From Chromera velia (Eukaryota; Sar; Chromeraceae), in assembly GCA_018398765.1 (NCBI GenBank), contig JAHBMJ010000692.1, positions 1 through 42,364 of the forward strand: 42,364 nucleotides of DNA. Reading direction: 5' to 3'. Shown here one piece after another: positions 1 to 10,932 of the stretch. The position numbers and the translations under genes are program-made. The notes under the pieces were generated by a model, which saw nothing but the letters and a program-made list of their open reading frames with translations, was not told the DNA's origin and did no database searches. Position 1 is the stretch's first letter; each line of letters starts with the position of its first letter.

Positions 1-32
<32 letters not shown>

Positions 33-122
33 ACACGTACACACACACGCGCGCACAGGCCCACGTCCTCACACGTGCACACACGCACTTCCGCCAAAAA
101 TAGACAGAGGGAGAGCGAGGCG
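1..122. repeat. Poly-C run followed by CA/CG-type simple repeat
   Basis: The window opens with 32 C residues and continues as irregular CA, CG and GTAC-type dinucleotide sequence. No coding signal is seen. The homopolymer probably marks the end of an assembled contig, so the methyltransferase gene just to the right is cut for assembly reasons rather than biological ones. Confidence 0.7.
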
Positions 123-169
123 ATTGAGAATGCAAGATGGGGTCTCTGGATGGATTCGAACCGAGACAC

Positions 170-294
170 AGCGTGAGCATAGAGATCCAGGACCCGCAAC
201 GGAGTCTTCTCCCCGTCTTCTGACTCTACAGGGCCCATCCGCGAGACAAGGTCCGAAAACTCCTTGCGGATTGCGTGACGGTCAAACACAAAAC

Positions 295-329
<35 letters not shown>

Positions 330-804
330 TGCTACATTAAAAGAAAAAAGTGTGGAGATAAGGGGGTCCCCTGCTGTTCAGGAATGACATGGAAGAATGT
401 GGCATCATTTCTCTCTCTGTTTCTGCATCCCTCATACAAAGAAACCGCCTGTGACTAAAGGGAAAATCACATCGAAGAAGGCAGACAACAAACATGACGA
501 GGTGAGGCGGAAGCAAAAATCACCAGGGGGAGGGGGGAAAAAGGAGGGGTACATGCGGACAAGGACTGGGCCGAAGAAAGAGGACTCACGGGGACAGAGA
601 GAAGGCAGGAGATTCCACCATGTTTGAAATCTTTCTGACGTCGATCAGCATGAATGACACGCACGGATAACGCGCTGACTGACTGACTGACTGACTGACT
701 GACTGTCTGACTAACTGACTGACTGACTGTCTGACTGACTGACTGACTGACCAACTGACTGACTGACTGACTGACTAACTGACTAACTGACTGACTGACT
801 GACT

Positions 805-836
<32 letters not shown>

Positions 837-2799
837 GACTGACTGACTGACTGACCGACCGACCGACCGACCGACTGACTGACTGACTGACCGACCGACC
901 GACTGACTGACTGACTGACTGACTGATCGACTGACTGTCTGACTGACTGACTGACTGACTAACTGACTAACTGACTGAGTGACTGACTGACTGAGTGACT
1001 GTCTGACTGACTGTCTGACTGACTGACTGACTGACTGACTGACTAACTGACTGACTGACTGACTGACTAACTAACTGACTGACTGACTGACTGACTGACT
1101 GTCTGACTGACTGTCTGACTGACTGACTGACTGACTGTCTGACTAACTGACTGACTGACTGTCTGACTGACCAACTGACTGACTGACTGACTAACTGACT
1201 GACTAACTGACTGACTGACTGACTGACTGACTGTCTGACTGACTGACTGACTGACTAACTGACTGACTGACTGACTGACTGACTGACTCACTGACTAACT
1301 GACTGACTGACTGTCTGACTGACTGACTAACTGACTGACTGTCTGACTGACTGACTGACTGACTGACTAACTGACTTACTGACTGACTGACTGACTGTCT
1401 GACTAACTGACTGACTAACTGACTCTCTGACTGACTGAGTGACTGACTAACTGACTGACTGACTGACTGACTGACTAACTGACTGACTGACTGACTGACC
1501 AACTGACTGACCAACTGACTGACTGACTGACGGACTGACTGATCGACTGACTGACTGACTAACTGACTAACTGACTGACTGACTGACTGACTGACTGACT
1601 GACTGACAGTCTGACTGACTGACTGACTGACTAACTGACTGACTGACTGACTGACTGACTGACTAACTGACTGACTGACTGACTGACTGACTGACTGACT
1701 GACTGACTGACTGACTGACTGACTGACTGACTGACTGACTGACTGACTCACTAACTGACTGACTGACTGACTGACTGACTGACTAACTGACTGACTGACT
1801 GACTGACTGACTGACTGACTGACTGACTGACTGACTAACTGACTGACTGACTGACTGACTGACTGACTAACTGACTGACTGACTGACTGACTGACTGACT
1901 GACTAACTGACTGACTGACTGACTGACTGACTGACTGACCAACTGACTGACCAACTGACTGACTGACTGACTGACTGACTGATCGACTGACTGACTGACT
2001 GACTGATCGACTGACTGACTGACTGACTGATCAACTGACTAGCACGACGGAGAAGTTAACGGAGTGATTCAGTGAGTGAGAGAGCGAGCGAGCGAGAATG
2101 ACCGAAAGACCTGCTGACCTGTTCGGGGCGACTCGGCAGCATCTACCTGGAAGAGGCAGCCGTTTTCTCGGACTGTGAGCATTCTGGGCAGAGGGTCTTT
2201 GGTGGTCCACCCGTGACTCTTCGACGCTTCGTTGGAATGTCCAGCAAGAGAGGCGGAAGCAGGGCTGTTCCCTGACTCTGCCTCTCTCTCCACGTTTGCG
2301 CCCTCTTCAGCTGCCCCGTCCACTGTGTCCTTTTCTCTGTTGTCTCCCTCTGTCGCCTTTAAAAGGCCCCTGTCTTCCCCGCTCCGCAGGCTGCTGGCTT
2401 CTTTCAGTCGTGCAACTGATTTTTCTCCTTCAGGTGCGAGGAGCAGAACAGTCCAGTCTCCTCCAACCTCCGATGCACCTGCGCACAATCAAAATTCATA
2501 TTCGGTATTTTGGAGAGCGAGGAAAAGGAGGAGAACACCACCGCATCCTTCTAGTGGGCTTGCAGAACGCTTCGTTCGTGAATGCGCGGCAAAGAAAAAG
2601 CAGAATGGTTTCTCTAGTACGCAGACACATGATTGCGCTTTTTTTCCTTCTCCTGTGCCAGATAAATGCCCACTTGTAAAAATTATCCAGACTTTTTCGA
2701 CCTCCCTTTTTTCGTCCAATGCAAGGATGGAAAGAAAGTGATAATTTGCAAGGAAGTGCAGGAGCGCACCTGACAAAAGCATATTGGAGAGCGCGCGCG

Positions 2800-2835
<36 letters not shown>

Positions 2836-4617
2836 CACACACACACAGGGGGGGGGGCGGCGACAGAAAGAGCAAGCGGGGAAGAGGCCCAGAGAAAGGG
2901 AAATCAGAAATGCATCGAGCCAAAAAAAAACTGAAAGCTTGAGCAAATACCGCTCACCTCCTCTCAGCAAGTTCTCCACCCCTTTGCTCTGGACAAGCGC
3001 TATTCGTCTGCCCGTGTGGGGCTCCAGAGGAACTCTCTCCCACCGCCTCTCACTAGAGTCCCTGCGGAGGTGGATCCAGCACCCCTCTGCAGAGGCAGTC
3101 GATCTTGACGAAGCCTCGATAGCCTGTTCCGATGTTGAGGCACTTAAAGATGATGGGACCGGAGCGTGGTCATCATCGGAAAAATGGCCGGTCTCGTCTA
3201 GCACGACGGAGGCCGCAGCTGCTGCTGCAGTAGGACACGCCCGTACCCACTCACGTGCAAGTGCCGGAAGAAACGCTTCGATGAGCAGCTCTGCACCGGC
3301 GGTTTGAATCTGCAACAGGGGCAAACGAAGACATACAATCACACCTTGGCAGCAAAAGGTGTTCAAAGAGACAGAAAAACACATAGCCACTCAAAATGAA
3401 GGGGGAAGGGACGCAGGGTGCGGGCGAAATAGAAGAGGTACAGGAAAAGGGAGGCCTGGAGAAGAAAACGAGAGAGCGGGCGAAAGGGGGGTTCAGAAAC
3501 AAGCATTTTTCAGAGGGATCTTGACATTTCAGAAATGCAGAAGGCATCAAAAGGGATCCTTCTTTCTTGGCGTACCTGCACAGACAGTGAGATCCCGTAG
3601 GCGTCCACGAAGAAGCCTGGGAGCCCGTCCCCGTCGCCGTTCACTAAACGTCCGAAAAATTCTCCTGGAAATCCGCCAGGGCTCACTCCTTCTCCCAAGT
3701 GTCCCAGGGTCTTTCGCCATTGCAGTGCTGCCCGAATTTTTCTTCCCAAAAATTCCGAATCAACTATCTCGAAAGCGTTCTCAGAGATGAGCCGTGCGCA
3801 CGTAGGCGCGAGGTGGTTAAAGCACGCGGTCCCGAACACCTGCCCTTCTGGGGCCTGCACGTCCACAAGACAGGGACTATGCGCTCTAAGCTCGGACATG
3901 TTCTGCACCTCGTTTCCGTACACGCACGGTACGCTGCGGCGCATACGAGAGTCAAAGGTCTCTGAGCCCGTGTTTTCCTTTAGCATGAGGATCGGTCTTT
4001 GCCCGGGGCGATCTGCAAACACTCAGCCGTCGGGGGACACAAAAAAGTCAGGAAGTATCAGAAAAGGTGTTTTCAGGGATGATCACTGTTCAACTAATCT
4101 GGAGATCTAGCTGCACCAGCTGGGCATGCAAAAGCAGCCCCCAACCAATCTTGCCTTTTTCCATCAACGAACCTCGGCAGGGACATTGGCCAGTGAGAAC
4201 AAAAAGACGTTGTGTGAGGGGAGGAAACTTTCAAAACGATAGAATGGAAGTGTGTTCGTTCGACTTCTTGTGAGCCAATCTATGCCGGAATCGAACATGC
4301 TTTCAAAATACAGACTGGTGTCCTGTCTCGACAAAGAACGCTTGGGCAGAAGGAGTACAACTCCAGCGACACTCACCGACGAATTCCTCGGGATTGGGAA
4401 AAACAGTCGGCGCGGCACCCTTCCCCTTGCCCTTCTTCCTTGATTGGTGTCCATGCTCACTGTTTCCCGTAGAGGATCCCCAGGGACGAAGACACATGGA
4501 AAGGGCCCCCAAGATGCTCGAGTGTCGCCGAACCTCACCACTCAAGCCAGGGCTTCTACTGCACGAGAGCAACTGAAGGAGACGGCAACTGCCCGAGTGC
4601 ATTGTTCTGCGGTCCAA
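170..4617 (-). CDS. RlmI-like class I SAM-dependent RNA methyltransferase, 5' part (5 exons seen, 3' end missing)
   Basis: Exons on the minus strand: 4377-4617, 3576-4012, 2958-3309, 2119-2478 and 170-294; all phases match and give about 505 residues. The start at 4617 opens an Arg/Ser/Leu-rich leader that looks like an organelle presequence. Exon 2 carries a PUA-like region and ends in the RlmI hallmark NGDGDGLPGFFVDAYG (family: RLVNGExDGLPGLIVDRYG). Exon 4 ends with ENGCLFQVDAAESPRTG. Exon 5 completes TGFVFDRHAIRKEF and the SAM-binding motif I, VLDLYAHA. In bacteria this family makes 5-methylcytosine in 23S rRNA; substrate and organelle here are inferred. About 110 residues of acidic low-complexity sequence sit between exon 3 and the catalytic motifs. 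The last donor (169, GTGTCT) is weak, and the catalytic exons downstream lie beyond position 1. Confidence 0.85.
295..2118 (-). other. Intron 4 of the methyltransferase, 1824 bp, containing the GACT array
   Basis: On the transcribed strand the donor is AACAG|GTCAGC (last exon base 2119) and the acceptor is a TG repeat followed by TGCAG (exon resumes at 294). Joining the two exons restores a Gly codon and an RlmI-like TGFVFDRHAIR stretch, which supports the splice. The gene's other introns are 266 to 479 bp, so this one is greatly expanded, almost wholly by the tetranucleotide array and flanking simple sequence. Confidence 0.8.
677..2040. repeat. GACT tetranucleotide satellite array, about 1.36 kb
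   Basis: The stretch is a nearly unbroken GACT tandem repeat with scattered variants (GTCT, AACT, GACC, GATC, CGAC). On the transcribed minus strand it reads GTCA/AGTC. The variants are mostly single substitutions that keep the 4-bp register. Long minus-strand reading frames of the SVSQ type here are artefacts of a repeat whose 12-base cycle lacks stops; they are not genes. The array lies wholly inside an intron. Confidence 0.97.
2800..2860. repeat. CA microsatellite with a G-run, in methyltransferase intron 3
   Basis: A run of CA dinucleotides preceded by GCGCGC and followed by nine or ten G. It lies in the intron between exons 3 and 4 (2479-2957). On the transcribed strand it reads TG. Confidence 0.9.
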
Positions 4618-4841
4618 GTCCTCGCAATCGTCCTTAGAAGACTGCTTCGGTCGATCTGCATGTGATCATGCATCTAGGGAGACTTCACAAGAGTGAAGGC
4701 TATAAAGGACGTCTGAACCCGGAAGGATCTGGAAGGATCATGGATTTGCGCGGGTGGTCAGCTTCAACGAAGGAACGCGTTAACGGATGTAGACGGCCGA
4801 GTAATGAAAATCGGCCTGGAAATCTGACGCACTCCGCGTGC
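4618..4841. other. Upstream flank of the methyltransferase gene, no gene seen
   Basis: This holds the presumed promoter and 5' leader of the minus-strand methyltransferase. I see no convincing TATA or other promoter motif on that strand and no coding potential. Confidence 0.4.
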
Positions 4842-4968
4842 GAATGGCCCGGAAAGCGATCAAAAAATTAACTCCATTTGTTTTGACCCTTATACTCATG
4901 TTGTGTTAATTAAGTGCCCCCTCAGAACTCTTTGTAAGTGCCCCTCAGCTACGCTTTCCGGGCCATTC
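4823..4968. mobile_element. Short TIR element (MITE-like), 127-bp core
   Basis: GAATGGCCCGGAAAGCG at 4842-4858 is repeated exactly in inverted orientation at 4952-4968, giving 17-bp perfect terminal inverted repeats around an AT-rich centre. The bases 4926-4960 recur, inverted and identical over 35 bp, at 21831-21865. The stretch 4823-4858 matches the inverted sequence at 22387-22421. Two family members in one window indicate a dispersed TIR element. It is too short to encode a transposase. No clear target-site duplication is visible. Confidence 0.7.
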
Positions 4969-5634
4969 TGGGACCCCCGGCGGTAAGCTCATGCATGCAT
5001 TTAAGCTTTTATCGTCACCTTATGTCGTTCATATATGAGTCTTTTTAGAGGAGGGCCCGCTAGATGTATAGAGGTATAGGATCACGTCTTGCCGAAAGGT
5101 TGGCCCCGATAAGCCGTAGGGTGGCCGATGCACGCAGGAAAGGCTAAGCTGTGCTTTAGCTCTTTCTTAAGCGTCATCGTTCAAAAGGGATCCTAGACAT
5201 AGGGATATAGACCCTCAGCTAGTCGTAACTAGGATCAGCTCCTACATACGGATAAAGGTTCTGTCATGCATGGGTAGTTCTGCTATCTCTGTCCTGTAAG
5301 ATAAACAAGGGATGTCTTCATAGAGACTGCATGCTGCACAATTAATTCCTAGCATGCATGCATGCGCCCTACGCACATTATGCACACGTACTTTATTTCA
5401 TCCTGACACAACTGCTTGTCAGACCTTCACAACGCTACGCTAGACGGCTCCCTAGCTATCTGAAAAGCGGGCCCAATCTGATAGGAAAGTAAGCAAGTTG
5501 CCTGAAAATATATCTATATATTAGAAAGGCGGCTACTTGGTGACTAGAGTGTCTGGTAGTGAAATGAATAATGGAATATACAAAGCACTGCACTGATGAC
5601 AAAATAGTCTGCAGAAAGAACAGTGTGTAAGGGC
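4969..5634. other. Gene-free stretch
   Basis: Mixed-composition DNA without a convincing open reading frame. It contains several GCATGC/TGCATG palindromes around 4990 and 5350. No RNA gene or repeat family is recognised. Confidence 0.4.
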
Positions 5635-5770
5635 ATGAGTTAGAGTGAATATGTGCATGGGCATGAGTTAAAGAGGATGTGCACAGGAGCATAAGTCAGA
5701 GAGAATGTGCGCAGGGGCATGAGTGAGAGAAAATGTGCGCAGAGGCATGAGTCAGAGCGAATATATAAGG
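5635..5770. repeat. Minisatellite, about 28-bp units (GGCATGAGTCAGAGAGAATG type)
   Basis: Four or five imperfect units of about 28-35 bp, each with a GGCATGAGT(C/T)AGAG core followed by AATGTGCGCAGG. The same unit returns at 8630-8725 and in a large field at 9607-10220, so the three blocks are one family, split or dispersed. Confidence 0.85.
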
Positions 5771-6480
5771 GGAGAAGTCTGCTCATCTACCGGCTGCTTG
5801 CCTAGACAGAATTCTGTATATTCCTTTTGCAACGATTGAACAAGTGTGCAGAGGGAGGAGTCTCTGTCATCCTCCGCTTGCAACGACTGAATGAACACGC
5901 TAGGAGACTGAGCGGAATCTCTGCCTTGCTGCTGCAACAAGCTGCTGCAACGATAGAACGAACATCAAGAGAGGAATCTTTACATTCCTTTCGTAACGAC
6001 CGAATGAATGCGCAGAGTCTGCGGCAGAGAGAGGAATCTCTGTCATCCTCCGCTTGCAACGACTGAGCAAACACGCTAGGAGAATAAGTGGAATCTCTGC
6101 TTTGCTGCTGCAATGACCGAGCGAAATCAAATGAACATGAAGAGAAAATTCTTTACATTCTTTTTGCAACGACCAAACGAGTATGCAGAGAGAGGAATCT
6201 CTGTCATCCTCCACTTGCAACGACTGAACGAACATGCTAGGAGACTCAGCAGAATCTCTGTCTTGCTGCTGCAACGACCGAACGAAATCGAATGAACATG
6301 AAGAGAGAATTCTTTGTATTCCTTTTATAACGACCGAACGAGTGTGCAGAGAGGGGAACCTGTATTATTCTCTGCTTGCGATAACTGAACGGAAACGCAG
6401 GAGACTCGGCCACGACTGAACGAACGTGTGGAGAGAGAATCCTTCACCTCTTTGCTGAGATAATCAACGATCAAATGAAT
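5771..6480. repeat. Higher-order minisatellite, TTGCAACGACTGAACGAA type
   Basis: Imperfect units with the core TTGCAACGAC(C/T)GAACGAA followed by AGAGAGGAATCTCTG. The phrase TCTCTGTCATCCTCC(G/A)CTTGCAACGACTGA recurs near 5863, 6038 and 6199, giving a composite period of about 160-175 bp built from shorter related subunits. Open frames here are repeat artefacts. Confidence 0.85.
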
Positions 6481-8100
6481 ACACAGAGATAGGACTTATC
6501 TTTGCCTTGCTGCTGCCAGTGGGTCTGATAATGAATGTAGTGAGGGATTTCTGCCCTCTCCTATCTGTAAGAGGGAATGAATGCAGAAAGAAGGATCTGT
6601 GTGCTTCTCTGTCTGCAAGGCAGAATGAATGTGAGAATAAGTGTAGAGGAGGATCTCTGCCCTGTCCTATCTGCAAAAAGGAATGAATGCAGGGAGAAGG
6701 ATCTGTGTTCTTCGTTGTCTACAAGAAGGAAGGAATGCATAGAGGGAGCTTTGCTCTGGCTGTTTATAAAGCGGAATGAATCTGAGAATCAATGCAGAGA
6801 ACAATCTCTAAGAAGTAAGAAAATTTCAATACAGAGAGAGGGATCTGTGCGCTTCTTTCTGGGAGGCGGGATGAATCTGAAAATGAATGTAGAGAGCGAT
6901 CTCTGCACTATCCAATCTGCAAGAAGGAAAGAATGCCGAGAGAGGGATCTGTCCGCTTCTCTCTGGGAGGTGGAATGACTCTGAGAATGGATGCAGAGAG
7001 GGATCTCTATCCTGTCCTATCTGTAAGAAGGAATGACTGCATAGAGAGGGATCTATGCGCTTCTCTCTGGGAGGTGGAATAAATTTGAGAATGGATAGAG
7101 AGAAGGATTTCTATCCTATCCTATCTGCAACAAGGAATGACTGCAGAGAGAAGGATCTGTTCGCTTCTCTCTGGGAGGTGGAATGAGTCTGAGAATAGAT
7201 ACAGAGAGGGATCTCTGTCCTATCCTATCTGTAAGATGGAATGACTATAGAGAGAGGGATCTGTTCACTTCTCTCTGGGAGGCAGAATGAATCTGAGAAT
7301 AGATACAGAGAGGGGTTTCTATCCTATCCTATCTGTAAGACGGAATGAATGCAGAGAGAGGGATCTGTGAGCTTCCCTTTCTGCGAGGCGGAATAAACCT
7401 TGAATAACTGTAGAGAGGGATCTCTGTCCTCGGCCATCTGCAAGAATAAATGAATGTAGAGAGAGGGAATTGTGTGCTTCACTGTCTACAGGAGTTAAGA
7501 AATGTATGTAGAGAGAGAAAGATCTGCACCCTTGCCTGTCTGCAAGCCAGAATGCATGCAGAGGATGGTTTGTGGCCTTCAGAATTATCCTTATCCGCAA
7601 AAAGAAGTGGATGCAGAGGGATTGATTCTTGCCCTTTGCTGTCTGTAAGAAGGAGTGAATGCAGAGAAACGCATCTGTGCCCTTCACTTTCTGCAAGAAA
7701 GTAATGAATGCTGAGAGAGAGATCTGGGTTCCCCTTGTCTGAAAGAAAGAATGAATGCAAATAGGGACTAGAGATAGGGACCTTTACCCTTGTTTGGCTG
7801 CAAGCAAGCAGGAATGCAGAGAGGGATCTTGCGTTTCACTGTATGCAGGAAAAAAGGAATGCAGATAGATCTGCGTTTGCAAGGAGGAATAGATGCAGAG
7901 AGAGGGATCTTCACCCTTTGCAGCCTGCATGAAAGGAACGAATAGATAGAGAGGGATCGGTATGCTCCTTATCTATAAGAAGGAATGATTGCAGAGAGGG
8001 ATCTTTGCCCTCGTCGGGGTGTAAGCGAGAAGCGATGCAGATAAGGATTTTTACCCGTTATCGTGTGCAAGAAGAAAGGAATGCAGAGGGATGAAGTGCG
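6481..8100. repeat. Higher-order minisatellite, GGAATGAATGCAGAGAGGGATCT type
   Basis: Tandem imperfect units of about 50-60 bp with the core GGAATGAATGCAGAGAG(A/G)GGATCTGTGC. Between about 6950 and 7330 they are organised as a roughly 105-bp composite marked by CTTCTCTCTGGGAGG. Units become more divergent towards 8100. It follows directly on the preceding minisatellite, whose units share the AGAGAG and GAATC words, so the two may be related by descent. Confidence 0.85.
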
Positions 8101-8629
8101 AGGGTTCTTGCCATGAGTACGTTGAAAGCCTGAGTTCTTCGCTTTGATCCCAAAAATTCTTCGACGACTCGTATGACCAAAGACTACAAAATACGTTTAT
8201 GAGGATAGCTTGGATATTGATGGACAAAACAGAGTACGCGCGATAGAAGGAAAAATGTGTGTGGGGGAACCCGAGAACAGAATGCGTTCAGGTGAAGCAG
8301 TATCAATGTGAATATGTGAAAAGAGACACGAAGACCGAAGATGCTCCGGGGCACGAGAGTTCTGACTCAGACTGTCTGGCTCGGTAATAATCGTATGCGC
8401 AATGGCATATAAACAGAGTATGCTCATTCACGGGGGCAAGAAGAATGCGATGCATGGTGACAGGAGACAAAAATGTGCTCAGAGGTAAGCAGAATGCGTA
8501 TGGTCAGGGGAGCACAAGGATCGAATGCTCAGGAACAAGAAAAACGCGGTGTGTAGGGGACTGAGGAATGAGTGTGTGACCTGGTGATGATCTGGTGTGA
8601 TTGTGTTCGCATGGGCAGGAAGCAAAGAG
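8101..8629. other. Gene-free stretch between minisatellite fields
   Basis: No coding or RNA feature is seen. The sequence contains decayed GAATGCG(C/T)TCAGG-type words that suggest old minisatellite units. Confidence 0.4.
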
Positions 8630-8727
8630 AATGTGCGCAGGAGTACAAGTCAGAGAGAATGTGTGCACGGGCATGGCATTGAGTCAGAAAGAATGTGCGC
8701 AGAGGCACGAGTCAGACAGAACATGTA

Positions 8728-9606
8728 CTGTAGTATCCTATTTCCGGCACCGCCGTTCCACCGCCGCCGCTCGGTCCTTCTCGCACTGTCTTTGACACAG
8801 TCATTCACAGGGGGATATGTAGTGTCCTACCTCCAGCACTGCCGTTCCGCCACCGCTGCTCGGTCCTTCTTGGATGTGCGCCTCTTCGCTTGCTGTCACC
8901 AACACCATAGATCGACCGTACACAACGGATGCAGACGGGGCAAGCAACCGAGTGCAGTGGAAATACATGAGAGAGAGACATACCTAAAGTGAGAGAGGTA
9001 GGAAAAGGCAAAGCAAGACAACAGACATCAACGAACGAACGACAATCGGTCAGACCTATCAGAGGGAGATACCTAGTGGTATACCATCTGGTTCTACACA
9101 GACGCTTGCGTAGAGACGCCTGGCTCCACCAAGGCTCCCATCAACTTCCGTGCTGCAGTGGGGAGAGGCGATACCCAGAGAACCCAGAGGGCCTCCAAAG
9201 CACTGACATCCCCCTGCATGGAGAAGAGGCAGAAGTGATAAAGAGACATACACGGGCTGTCCCCTCGCTTCTTTTCTTTTCTCGTTAAAACAGATATATC
9301 TCTCTCTCTCCCTTAAGATTCGTTCCCTCTTTCTTCTTCCTCCACTCATTTTAATTATTTTCTTCTTCACCTCTTCCAGTCTGTTTTTCTTAAAAGAGGA
9401 AGCCAGATATAGCACAAAACGCTTCAAAGCAGCATAGGGAAACGAGAAGGAGAGTCTTAGGAGACAGCAAATGTATGAAAGCGCTCCCCCGTGCGCTCGT
9501 GCTCTCAGCCACATGAGGGGTCTGACTCATAAGCCACGCGTAAAGCAAAGCCAAGAGAAGCTAAGAGAGAAGAGAGGTCACTTTTCTCGGAGGTAGGACA
9601 CTACAG
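8728..9606. mobile_element. Possible TIR element inserted in a minisatellite
   Basis: CTGTAGTATCCTATTTCCGG at 8728 is mirrored by the inverse of GGAGGTAGGACACTACAG ending at 9606. Minisatellite units of the same family flank both sides, as expected for an insertion that split the array. The left end is present twice in tandem, at 8728 and about 8816 (period about 88 bp), both containing a GCCGTTCC(A/G)CC...CTCGGTCCTTCT block. An open plus-strand frame of about 45 codons near 9090-9235 is not recognised. No target-site duplication is clear. Confidence 0.45.
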
Positions 9607-10300
9607 TGTATGGGCACCAGCCAGAGAGAATGTGCGCACAGGCACGAGTCAGAGAGAATGTGTGCAGAGGCATGAGTCAGACAGAACGTATGCATAGGCA
9701 CCAGTCAGAAAAAATGTGCGTAAGGATACGAGTGAGAGAGAATGTGCACAGCGGTATGAGGAATGGGTGTGAATGTGTGTGACTGGGCGATGATCCGGTA
9801 TCATCGTGTGTGCAGGGCACGAGTCAGACAGAATGTGCGCAGGGGCACCAGTCAGAGAGAATGCACGCAGGGGCATGAGTCAGAGAGAATGTGCACAGGG
9901 GCATGAGTCAGAGAGGGGCATGAGTCAGAGATGCGAATGTGTTTGACCAGGTGATGATCTGGTGTTATCGTGTGTACGGGAACGAGTCAGACAGAATGCG
10001 GTAGGGGTATGAAGAATACATGTTCACGGGGCACCGATTAAAACAGAGATCCCACTTGACCCAAGGCATGAAGAATGGGCAGGGGCAAAAAGGAGAGTTC
10101 ACACTTGAGTCAAGGCTGTCACAAAGAATCTTTGCCAGGGGCACACGACGGAGTTTACGCTTAACTCAATGCACGAACAAGAAGAGAGTTCACCACTCAG
10201 CTCAAGGGCATGAGTGCGTATAAACTTGCAGGCGACAAATAGATCTCACACTTGAGTCAAGGGCACAAAACGCATGGTGTGATAAGAGATATGAGCATGA
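9607..10300. repeat. Minisatellite, about 28-bp GGCATGAGTCAGAGAGAATG units
   Basis: Many imperfect units of the family first seen at 5635. From about 10050 the units change to a longer form around CACACTTGACTCAAGGC(A/G)C. Phrases such as GTGTGACTGGGCGATGATC and GTTTGACCAGGTGATGATC recur and mark a second-level period. Confidence 0.85.
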
Positions 10301-10932
10301 ATCAATCCACCTTAAAATGAAAGAGGCTGGTTGCTGGGTGCTCATGGAGCCGGGTCAAATGAAGCGGACTCTTCCACACGAGGGGGTGTCCATTCACTTT
10401 CACTAACTATTTCACAGACGGTCTTTCAGATTCTCTTCTCTCACTGCTCTTGCTGTTGCTTCTGTTGGAATGTATCTTTCTTGCTGAAATATTGTTTGGA
10501 AACGGTGAGTGGCGGCGACATGCGGTGACGACGCTCAAACGCTTGGCTAAAGGCTCTGCAGGCGCCGCCACGCCTTCCATGCATGCGTCGGGGCCGCGTG
10601 TGCGCGCATGCATTGATGCATATGGGTGTTGCAATAGTGTTGCAGTATGCATGTTGCACTGCAGGTGTTGCAGGCGAAAACGCATCATTATATACATGTC
10701 TTGAACGTGTTGCACACAATTGCATGTTCGTAGCACAGTCGCTATTCAGATGCACCTTCATTAGTTCGATCTGTGCCTGCTGATCGAAGAGAATTCACAC
10801 CAAAGGTGGTGCTGCAGCGTTCCAATCGGGGCTGAGCATGCATTGCCACGTGAGAGGATCGATCGAACCATAATCGTTTGAGGCCCGTGATTGTGGTTCA
10901 TTCAGAAGCCCTCAATTGTTGTGCCGCACAAA
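10301..10932. other. Gene-free stretch upstream of the tentative secreted-protein gene
   Basis: No supported gene. The 10560-10680 part is rich in TGCATG and GTTGCA words. The last 100 bp before 10933 would serve as promoter and leader for the next gene, but no motif is diagnostic. Confidence 0.4.

Noticed and set aside
1-60. Poly-C and CA start as a telomere
   Set aside because: No tandem telomere unit of the TTTAGGG or TTAGGG type is present; homopolymer C is more likely a contig end.
467-1751. Long minus-strand frames made of SVSQ/TVSQ repeats
   Set aside because: They are translations of the GACT array inside an intron; a 4-bp repeat without stops is open in every frame by construction.
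9059-9514. 151-codon minus-strand frame inside the inserted element
   Set aside because: Arg/Lys/Leu-rich translation of pyrimidine-rich DNA without similarity to a transposase.
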